Assembly (NCBI GenBank): GCA_017549285.1
Contig: JAFYVE010000053.1
Coordinates: forward strand, 104,894-168,893
DNA from: Clostridia bacterium
Lineage (GTDB): Bacteria > Bacillota > Clostridia > Oscillospirales > Acutalibacteraceae
Reading direction: 5' to 3'
Length of the DNA: 64,000 bases
A program made the position numbers and the translations under genes. Each line of letters opens with the position of its first letter. The stretch's first letter is position 1. Below are positions 39,573 to 50,200 of this stretch, piece after piece. The notes below the pieces were generated by a model. That model saw only the letters and a program-made list of their open reading frames with translations. It searched no databases and was not told where the DNA came from.

Positions 39573-39580
39573 AAGATGAT

Positions 39581-39608
39581 TTGTCTTCATTCTGAAGGCA
39601 ACTTTTTT
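39581..39608 (+). terminator. terminator of the MecA-like gene
   Basis: A 9-bp stem, TTGTCTTCA (39581-39589) with TGAAGGCAA (39593-39601), including one G-U pair, then C and six T residues. Confidence 0.85.
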
Positions 39609-39614
39609 ATCTGA

Positions 39615-39659
39615 TTGACAATATTATCACTTTATTATAAAATGAAGATGTACTTCATT
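39615..39659 (+). promoter_or_regulatory. promoter of the flavin reductase with overlapping inverted repeat
   Basis: -35 TTGACA (39615-39620), 17-bp spacer, -10 TAAAAT (39638-39643). AATGAAG (39641-39647) and CTTCATT (39653-39659) form an inverted repeat over the start point, where a repressor could bind. Confidence 0.6.
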
Positions 39660-39672
39660 GTGGGGTGATTAT

Positions 39673-40965
39673 ATGAAAAAAGTAATTATCACGGGCGCAG
39701 GGCTCGGCGGACTCATCGCTGCGGCAAATCTTGCAAAGAACGGCTATAATGTTACAATTTTTGAACAGAAACAGAGAGATGAACTTGGCTATGACTGGAG
39801 AGATACTCTTGTAAAGGATGTCTTTGCACGTTCAGGAGTTCCCAAACCCTCAGAACTGCAGTTTGAACCTCACGTTAAAGTGTGTTACAGAAATCCGAAA
39901 AAAACAATGAAACTTGTTACTCTTGAAGAACCGAGTGAACTTGTTGTGAATATCGACAGACAATTTCTGGCTGAGCATCTTGTTTCTTATGCCGAAATGT
40001 GCGGTGTGAGAATAAAGTTCGGCACAAAAGTTGTGTCTGCAATTGTTGAAAACAATAAAGTAAAAGGCGTTGCAACAGAGGATGAAGAATTTTTCTGCGA
40101 TCTTGTTGTTGATGCGTGCGGAATGCATTCTGCCGTGCGTGATTCGTTGCCCGATAACTGCGGTATTGTGAAAACAACAGAAAAAACAGACACTCTTTAT
40201 ACATACAGGGCATATTACGAACGTCTGAGTGACGAAATGAGTGACCCTCCGTTCCATTTCTATTTTTATCATAACAGAAGAAAGGGTATAGACTGGGTTA
40301 TAACAGACAACAAATATATCGATATTCTCGTCGGCAGTTTTTCGCCTCTTTCACAGCAGGATATTGACGAAGCTGTTGAAGATTTCCGTAAAGAATTCCC
40401 TTATATGGGTGAAAAACTCGTCAGGGGAGGACAGACCGCAACAATTCCTCTCGGCAGAACGTTCCCCGTTATAGTGTATGATGGTTATGCCGCTGTGGGT
40501 GACAGCGCTGTTATGATTGAGCCTCTGAGCGGCTCGGGAATGACTCAGAGTATGCTTGGCGGAAAGATTCTTGCTGATACGGTTGTTGAAATCGGTATGG
40601 ATGAACTGACAAAAGAGAATCTGTGGAAATATCAGTACAGATATTTCAAAGAAATTGCAGAAAAGAATCTGCCCGACGATGTTATAAAAGGTTTTCTCAG
40701 CGATGCAACTCCAGATGATGTTGATTATCTCATGGAAAGCCATATTCTCACCGAAAAAGAGTTTTCCGGAGGGTCTGATATAAAACTTACGGTGAGTGAA
40801 ATCCTCAAAAAGCTCAAGGCCCTTCTGAAAAGACCTATGCTTCTCATTAAAATTGCAAAACTCGGCATAAATATGCTTAAAATCAAAAAAGCGTGTGAAC
40901 TTATGCCTGAAAATTATGATGAGGGTGCAATTGAGGTCTGGAAAGAAAAATATCTCGCAATTTAA
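39673..40965 (+). CDS. FAD-dependent oxidoreductase of the geranylgeranyl reductase/PHBH type
   Basis: 430 residues from the ATG at 39673 behind GGGGTG. The N-terminal FAD-binding fold is VIITGAGLGGLIAAANLAKNGYNVTIFEQ (GxGxxG then Glu at the strand end). A second flavin motif, GYAAVGDSAVMIEPLSGSGM, lies near residue 280, with VVDACGMHSAVRD in between. This is the layout of the family that includes geranylgeranyl reductases, p-hydroxybenzoate hydroxylase-like enzymes and FixC. In an anaerobe, reduction of isoprenoid or other alkenes is more likely than oxygenation. The C-terminal ~70 residues are basic and amphipathic and may touch the membrane. Substrate unknown. Monocistronic. Confidence 0.8.
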   Translation: MKKVIITGAGLGGLIAAANLAKNGYNVTIFEQKQRDELGYDWRDTLVKDVFARSGVPKPSELQFEPHVKVCYRNPKKTMKLVTLEEPSELVVNIDRQFLAEHLVSYAEMCGVRIKFGTKVVSAIVENNKVKGVATEDEEFFCDLVVDACGMHSAVRDSLPDNCGIVKTTEKTDTLYTYRAYYERLSDEMSDPPFHFYFYHNRRKGIDWVITDNKYIDILVGSFSPLSQQDIDEAVEDFRKEFPYMGEKLVRGGQTATIPLGRTFPVIVYDGYAAVGDSAVMIEPLSGSGMTQSMLGGKILADTVVEIGMDELTKENLWKYQYRYFKEIAEKNLPDDVIKGFLSDATPDDVDYLMESHILTEKEFSGGSDIKLTVSEILKKLKALLKRPMLLIKIAKLGINMLKIKKACELMPENYDEGAIEVWKEKYLAI

Positions 40966-40972
40966 TATGATA

Positions 40973-41017
40973 ACATTATCTGTCAGGAGCTTTTTCAGGC
41001 AGATAATGTCTTTTTTT
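40973..41017 (+). terminator. terminator of the flavin reductase gene
   Basis: A 10-bp stem, ACATTATCTG (40973-40982) with CAGATAATGT (41000-41009), then C and seven T residues. Confidence 0.9.
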
Positions 41018-41153
41018 GCTGAGAAAAATGCAAGCGAACATTTTTATGCTGTGCAAAAAAGCCAATTATTCTTTATATATAAGAATTAAATAATATATAA
41101 TTTGTAATAATTAACAAAAAACTAATATCTGACAATAATCTGCATTTTTTGTA

Positions 41154-41182
41154 TTGAAAAAGAAAAGATTTTTTTATATAAT
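41154..41182 (+). promoter_or_regulatory. promoter of the giant GH2 gene
   Basis: -35 TTGAAA (41154-41159), 17-bp spacer, -10 TATAAT (41177-41182). The surrounding 41010-41240 is very AT-rich and holds nothing else recognisable. Confidence 0.75.
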
Positions 41183-41248
41183 AATAATGTATAATTATGA
41201 TGTCTTATTATCGCTTTTTATATCAAAATTAATTCAGGGGTGTTTTTT

Positions 41249-44200
41249 ATGGCGAATAAAAAAACAACAAAACTTAAAAGATTGCTCAGCCTTGTTATGA
41301 GTTTACTGATGGTTGTTACATCGGTTCCGGTGATGTCAATTGTCGGTCTTGCAGATGAACTCAGCGGTGAGCAGATTGCTACAGCACCGAGATATGAGCT
41401 TAATTTCAATAAGGGCTGGAAATTTAATTACGGAGATGTTGCAAACGCACAGTCAACAGCTTACAGCGATAAGTCGTGGTCAGATGTAAGCCTTCCGCAC
41501 GATTTCAGTATAATACAGGACTTCACAACAAGTGGAACAGAAGGTGAAAGCGGTAGCTTGCCCGGCGGAACCGGCTGGTACCGTAAGAGCTTCATTCTTC
41601 CTCAGCAGGTGCACGACAGAGTTTTTGTACTTAACTTCGGTGCATCTTATCAGGAAACAACCGTTTATGTCAATGGCGCAAAAGTCGGTGAAAACTTCAA
41701 CGGTTACAACTCATTTGCATTTGATATTTCAGACTATCTCTATTTTGACGGTGTTACACAGAATGTCATTGCTGTCAAGGTTGTGAATAATATTCCCTCG
41801 AGCCGTTGGTATTCCGGTTCGGGTCTTATCGGCGATGTCACACTCAATGTTCTCAGAAGAGTTCACATCGGACGTTACGGTGTACAGATTACAACACCCG
41901 ATCTCGCATCATCAAACGGTACAGACGGTACAACAAATATCAATCTTGAAATCCATAACGTTCTTAATAACGCAGAACCTATAGATATTGTTACAGATGT
42001 TCTTGATTCATCAGGTTCTGTTGTTGCAAGTGCAAGTAAATCACTTACTGTTCAGCCAAAAACACCTACATTTGTCAATCTTACTGCAGAAGTGCCTTCA
42101 CCTGCACTCTGGTCAGTTGATACCCCCAATATGTATAAGCTCCGTGTAAGAATTTCAGAAAACGGTGAAGTGGTTGACGAACATTACACAGATTTCGGTT
42201 ATACATGGTCTTCATGGAGTCAATCAACAGGCTTCTCACTCAACGGTCAGAAGCTCAAGCTCAAGGGCGTATGTATGCATCTTGATCAGGGCGGTCTCGG
42301 TGCTGCTCAGGAGTATGACGCATTCTATCGTCAGATAAAAATACTTAAAGAGATGGGCGTCAACGCAATCAGAGGCTCACATAATGTGTTCCCCGAGGCT
42401 TATATTGATGTATGTAACGAACTCGGTATGCTCTTTATGGAGGAAATGTTTGACGGTTGGTATACAAGCAAAAACGGTAATACATACGACTTTGGTCCTC
42501 ATTTCAACGTTGCAATTGATTCATCTAACAAAATCATGGGCGGCAGCGGAATGAAATGGTATCAGTTCGTTATCACTCAGACAATCAAGCGTGACCGCAA
42601 CAATCCCAGCATATTTGTATGGGACGTAGGTAACGAGCTTGACAACTACGGTGATGCTTCCGTAGGTTCAGATATAAAAAATATCATTGACGGGCTTGAT
42701 ACAAGACCTATTCTCTGGGGTAACAACACAGGTAACAAGCAGACAATCGATAATTATATGGATATCTTCGGCGGTAACTATAATCTTAACACCTATCTCA
42801 ATAATCATTCATCATACGGTATGCCCTTTGTCGGCTCAGAAACAGCATCAGCACTTTCAAGCCGTGGTGTATACAAATATTCATATAACGACACCGCAAA
42901 TGTCAGCGGAGATAATTATGTTCACGATGCAAACTACGCAGGCGGTAGTGCTTATCAGATAAGTGCATATGATGCATCAAAGGTAGGCTGGGGTAATACC
43001 GCCGCAGATGCATGGTATTACACAATAGTAAATGACTGGTTCTCAGGTGAATTCATCTGGACAGGCTTTGACTATATAGGTGAACCTACTCCCTGGAATG
43101 CTTATACAGGTCCTAACGGTCCTTATGCATATCCCAACTCATCATATTTCGGACCTATTGATACTGCAGGTTTTTATAAAGATACTGCATGGCTCTATAA
43201 TGCATTCTGGAATACAGATGAAACAACACTTCATCTTGTTCCCGGCACATGGAACAGTTCAAACCTTGTTGTTGACGGCAGCGGTTATGTTGACACTGCA
43301 ATTTACACAAATGCACCCTATGTGGAGCTTCTTTATAACGGAAACGTAATTGCAAAGGCAACAGGTACAACCTACAGAACAGCTGCAGGCTTTACATATA
43401 CAACATACACAGAAACAGTTGTTGATTCTTCACTTTGTAAGGTCGGCACACTCACAGATTCAAACGACCACAACCTTTATCCTCTTTTTGAAGTTAAATA
43501 TGATTCTTCTGCAACACTTACTCTCAAAGCTTATCAGTCAGAGGGCGGTGCGGAAATCACAGACACAGTCGGTACCAAAAAGGTTTATTCAAACCGTGCA
43601 ACAGGCATTACGGTTGCAGCATGGAATGAAGATACAACTCTTACTGCAGACGGTGACAGCTTCAATTATATTGAAGTTACAGCTGTTGATTCAAACGGCA
43701 ACTTTGCAAATGATTACAACGGCACAATCAATGTTACGCTTACAAGTAACAGCGGTGCAGGTATTATTGCCGCAGTTGATAACGGTAATGCCGCAACTGC
43801 TCAGAAATTCCAGAGCTCAACAGCTCTTCTTTCAGATACATCTGCACAGATTCAGATGTTCAACGGTAAGGCTCTCATTATTGTTCAGTCAACTGAAAAT
43901 GCAGGTAAAATCAACGTTACCGTTGCTCCCACAGACCTGCCTTATCAGTCAATCGGTCTTACATCAGTACCTGAAACAGGCGCTGAACTTACTGATGAAT
44001 TTGAAGAAGTTATCAGTCAGGAAGTTGATGTAAACAATCTTGATAATGCTGCACGTAAGGAATTCCTTGAGCATTCTTTTGAAGAACTCGAAGAACCTGT
44101 CACAGATGTTTCTTATGAACTTTATACACTCGGTTCAGGTGCGGTTACAAGCATTCCTTCAGGTTATTATGTTATTTCGGGGGCTGATGCAACAGGAAAT

Positions 44201-47200
44201 GTTTCAAAGGGTGTTCTCGGAACAACTTCTGTATCATCAGGTACTATTCAGACAAGCGGTGCGGCGGCTGATGTCAGTTCACATATGTGGTCATTTGCAC
44301 TTCAGGATAACGGAAAATATACAATTTCTTTTACAGGTGAACACGTTACAAACGAGTTCCTTAATGTTACGGCAAACGGTCTTGAAATTACAGGTGAACC
44401 TCAGGAGCTTGATGTTATTTTATCTGACGGTACCGTAAAAATCGGTGACGGAACAAACTTCATCACTTATTCTTCATCTTCTGCAAATACGGCAGGTGTC
44501 AGCACAAACGGTACTGCACTCAAACTCTATACCGTTAACGGTAATGAAGTAAAGCGTTTCGGTAATGTAGGTCTTGTTGAAGACGGAACATATATTGTTT
44601 ACGGTTATTCATATGAAAAAGGTTCCCATGTAATGTCAGGTACTTCTGTTACATATAGTAACGGTGCAAAAAGAGGTATTCAGCAGACAACAGGTACTGT
44701 AACTGATAATAAAATTGAAACAGCTGCAACAAATGAATGGATATTTAAATACAATCCTGAAACAAGGATGTATACCATGCAAAATGCAGATAAATATCTT
44801 AACATTCAGCAGGAGAATACAAAGGTTACACTTTCTGATACACCTGTTGAATTAAATATTTCAAACGGCGGAAATAATAAGGTTCTTATTCATAACGGAA
44901 CATACTATCTTCAGGATCAGGATACCAATAATTACGAAATGTTCTCAAACTGGGATGGTGACGGTTCAAACAGTTGGGATAAGCTTTCCCTTTACAGAAA
45001 AACCACGCCTACTTCAGCAGCAGATATAGCCCTTTACAATGCTATTGAAAAGGCTCTTGCAGAAAATCCTGCCGCTTATAAAGATGAGTCTTTTGCAGCT
45101 CTTCTTGATGCTGTTCAGGACGGCATTGAAAAGTACGGCAAGGATACTGTATCAGATGCAGATAAGAATGCTGCTGTTGATGCAATCAATGCGGCTTTCG
45201 ATGCACTTGAAAAGAGTGATATCAATCCTTCACTTAAGGATGATATTGCAGGTCTGCAACCACCTCCCGAAAATCAGGAAGCAGGTTATATTAAATATGA
45301 TGCTGTGTCCGGAACACCGATTCCTGACGGTAAATATATTCTTTATAATCAGGGATATATTGTAAAAGGTACCGGTACTACTGCAACAAATACTGCCGGA
45401 AATACCGTATATGGTCTTATCCGTGAATCAAAATCATACTCCGGTAATGAAATTAAAGCTGCAGAAATAAATGAAATTACAATTACTCGTGTTTCACCCA
45501 CATCAAATGCTTATTTTCTGCAGAATTCAGAAGGACAGTATCTGAATATTGCCTCATCAAATAATAATGTTAAATTTACAAATACTCAGCAGCAGATTTT
45601 CATTGAAATAAATAGTAATAATACTGTTGCATTCAGAAATACTTCATATTATTATATTGATCATTTCAGGGGAGAAGCTTTTGTTTTCAGTTCATACAGT
45701 GGCTCATCAACAGAAGCAAATAAAAGCTTTACTCTTTTCCGTGAACAGGAAGAAGTTAATACAACCAACAGAAGGGCTCTCTACGATGCACTTCAGAAGG
45801 GCGCTGCAACATCTTCAGAGTTCTACACATCTGCAACATACAACAATCTGCTTCTTGCAATGCAGAACGGTTATAATGTATATGTAAATGATGCATCAAC
45901 AGATGCTGAAATAATTGCGGCAACACAGGCAATAGAAAGAGCATACGATAATCTTCAGTATATCAACCTCAGACCTTTGCTTGAAAACCAGATAGCAAAC
46001 CTTACACCTCCTGCAGGTGCTCAGGCTCAGTACGGCAAATATTCAGCAACAGCAACATCAGCAATTATCCCTGATGGCGATTATGTAATCTCTCTTGATT
46101 ATGATAAGCGTGGTACAAACGGTTGCTGGGGTATAATGACCACTACATATGTATTTGAAGACGGTACATTCTGGGACGGAATGGGCTGGTCTGCAACAAA
46201 TGCAGAACCTGTTGTTTATCCTGACGGACAGACTCCCACCTGGCATTTTGAAAGAGATGCAAACAGCGGTAACTACCTTATTTCCCGTATTAATCCGGAC
46301 GGAGACAGAGAATACCTCTACATTCCTAACGCAGGTAATAACGATAACTGTGAAATGTCTGCAACCATGAGTTATTCAGGTAAGGCTGCATACTGGAGCA
46401 TAGAAATTGACGAGACAACAGGTCTTGTGAAAATCAGAAATACATCAAGAACAGACCACCTTATCACATTCTGCGGTCAGGAAGCATATGACAATAACCT
46501 TATTGACGGTAACCTCTATGTTTCCGCATATCAGGAAGGTGCATCATCAGGCGGTAGGGATCTTCGTTTACAGCGTGTGGAAAACGGTCAGCTTGTCGAC
46601 TGGTGTGCTCCCGTTGCCGACGGTAAGTATATGATTACATGGGGCAGTTCGACAGAAAGTGATGATTCACTTACTTCTGTAACTTATATGACAAACAATG
46701 TGCCTTCAGATACAACAGGTGCATTGAGTTATTCATCACAGGTAAGCATTTCTTCCGCTAAAAAAATCACTGCAGAAGTTGCACATCAGGTTGAATTCAT
46801 TCATATTGAAAAGAATCTGTATTACATTAAGAATGGTCAGAATTATCTCAATATTGACTTTGATAATCAGCATGTAAGCAATGCGCAGTCACTTGCATAT
46901 TCTTCCAATCCTCAGGCGCTTGCAGTAAAGGGTTATGCGGACGGCAGAATTGCAGTATATAATCCGAATGTCTACAATTCAGAGTATTATGTATTTATTG
47001 ACAGATATTCAACCTATTTCTCAACATGGGGTCAGAAAATGTCAGCTACCGACACAACTGACTATCAGAGACATCTGCGTCTTTTCAGTTATGAACAGAT
47101 GATTTCAGATACAACAACCCAGCAGCAGCTTTATAATAAGATTCATGAAGCAATTGTAATTGACCAGGGTAACTATTCTGATGAATCTTATCACAATCTG

Positions 47201-50200
47201 CTTATTGCAATCAAAAACGGTGTTGATTCTTACAATAACGACAGTACTGATGCACAGTGGCAGGCTGCGATTGATGCTATTGATGCTGCAATCAATGCTC
47301 TTGAAATTGCAAAGACATCATTCCCTGCAACAATTTATAAGTACGGTTATAATTCACCGACAGAATATCTTGACGGCGGTAATGATTTCAATGAAATTGC
47401 TTACCTTGAGATGTTTGACAAAATCATCAATACTCCTGAGATCTATGATCAGGTAAAGGCTGTTATCGGTTATGATACTGCAACATGGGCAAGTGACAGT
47501 GAAAGAAATGCTGCGCTTGAAGCAGTTGTAATGGAATATGCAAAACTCTATACGATTGCCTTTATGGGTAAATCCGTTTCTACTGTTGCTGATAATGCCA
47601 GATTGATTCCGTATCTCACATTCTGGAATGTATGGGATAAGCCTAATACAAAAGGTCAGAATGAACAGATCAATGACGGTGCTTCCGTACAGGGTCTTTT
47701 CAGCACAACTCTCGGTGAAGACGGACTTCCCGGTTCTCATGCACCTTATGATGATGTATTGAATTACCTCAACACTTCAGTTACAGTGCATACAAATGTC
47801 TCAAACAGAAATGTTGAAGGTATTCATTCAAATCTCACAAAGAATATTACCCGTAATAACTCAACAAGCACAATTACTCTTGTTCCCCTGGAAAATATCA
47901 GCGTTCATGTACCTGATTTCTTCTCGAGAAATGTTATTGAATCTGCAGATAAGCTCGACAATCCCAGATCGACATATGCTAAATACTACTGGGATATGCA
48001 GTTTCCCTTTGTTCAGTATACTAATATGTTCGGCGTAAATACCTATGTTTATGATTCTTCTGATACTCAACGAGTTTTCCAGGCAAGCTACAATGATGCA
48101 AACCATACAGCAACTGCTCAGCTTACCGAAATACCTGAAAACAGTGAGCTCGGTAAGGTATGGGGCCCCAATTCCTGGTCAAACGGAAGAGGTTTCTTCC
48201 CCTTCAATAACAGACTTGACGGCTCAAATGCATCAATGACAACAGCAGAAGCTGCCATATATCATTTCGGTATGAGCTTCTCAACAGAGTTCTACATTCC
48301 TTCAACCGGTCAGTATGGTGACGGTAATGACATTGTGTTTGAATTCTCCGGTGATGACGACGTTCTTGTTTATATTGATGATGTGCTCGTTCTTGATAAC
48401 GGCGGTCTTCACGGTCCCAGATATTCAAATATCAACTTTACAAAGAAGTCTGTTTCATATCAGTTCCTTTCTGATGTGGAAAGCGGTTCTGTTATCAATC
48501 CCGGTTCTGAAGGTGTAACTTATACATACGGTGCTGAAAATACAGGTATAAGCACACAGAATCAGGCTGCACTTGAATACCTTAATAAGGTTGCAACCGA
48601 TGGTCAGCAGCATACATTCACATTCTATTATCTTGAACGAGGCTCAACAGACTCAAACTGTAAGCTTATGTTCAATATTCAGAAGATTTCTGACTATGTC
48701 AAACTCAACGACCAGTCTTATGTTGTAGACTTCGGTCTTCCCGTTGAATTTGATGTTAAGGAAAACAATGAGCTTTCCGCACCCGAAGGATACGAACTTG
48801 CAAGTTATGACTATATCGGTGTTACAAACAGAGTTCCTGCAAGTGCAAACTCACTTGTTATGTTCACTGAGCCGACAGATGATGAAGTCACACGCTTCGG
48901 AAATAATGCCCAGATGGACTTTGAGGGTAACTTCGGCACTTATTTTATTCAGAAAGACGGTAATATTACTTACCAGCCGAAAACAATGCAGTTTTCCAAT
49001 GCAGGAAGCATCTACCTTTGTGCAAAGGTTGAACACGACCCGACCTATAAAGAAGGTACCGTATATTACGCCTTTGAAAAAATCACAATCATTCCCGCAA
49101 CAACAATCTATTATGAAGATGATTTTGAGGGCGATGCAATAACCTATACTGACGGTACTGTTCCTGACGGACAGAATAATCCTGATAAATACGGTGTATG
49201 GCAGAATGTGACAAACTCGCTTCCTACAGGCGTAATAAAGGGAGAAATCTATCAGCATACAGACCGACCCGGTGCAACAGATTCAAATGCATACGGTTAC
49301 GATGAGGCTTATGATGAATGTGCTATGTACAGCGGTTATTCGGCAAAGTACGTAACTGTCAGTGCAAAGAATAACCCCAATGCAACATACAGCGGTGGTG
49401 CAGGTGCATCATGGCCTGAAGCTGAATTCACATTTGCAGGTACAGGTTTTGACCTTATTTCCGTAACATCAAAAGATACGGGTACAATGAATCTTACTGT
49501 CATTGATGAAAACGGTAAAACAGTAAAGAATCACACAGTCAACACATATTACGGCTATACTTACGGTCAGATTTACCGTGCTGCAAACGGCAGTGAAACA
49601 CTCACGGTAACAGACAAACCGCTTTATCTGACAGATAACAGAGGTTACACGGATACTCCCACATATTATGCGGAAAACGGATCTATTGTAACCGAGAACA
49701 CAACGGGCAATCTCGAACCTGCATATGCATTCGGCTGGATAACCGAAAATATCCCCGAAGAGGATAATGCACTCTATCAGATTCCCGTTATCAAGGTAAC
49801 TGATCTTGATTACGGCACATATACGGTAAAAATCACACCTATGTATTCATCAAGAATGGATGTTGCAAAAGACGGTGCTTATGATTTCTATGTTGATGCC
49901 GTAAGAATATACAATCCTGCAGGTATCGGCGATTCGCTTACAAATTCCACTATTTCTTATGCTTATACTCAGGATAGAGAAGCAAATCCCGATTATCTTG
50001 AACTCCGTAATATGCTTATTGCAACAAATAAGCTTACAAATGACGGTACATCAGCCGAAGGCGTAGTCTTTATTGACGGTATTTCAGACAATGATGATGT
50101 TTCGAAATACACATCAGGCGGTCCCAACAATGAACTTTATCTTCTCAAGGGACAAGCTGTTGCATTCCAGATATGGGCATCATCTGTTCCCGATGATATT

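Noticed and set aside
41010-41153. Small gene or RNA before the giant GH2 gene
   Set aside because: AT-rich sequence without ribosome site, stable hairpin or coding bias.
47354-48106. Antisense genes opposite the giant GH2 gene
   Set aside because: The minus-strand open frames have no ribosome sites, no promoters and protein sequences that merely mirror the coding strand.
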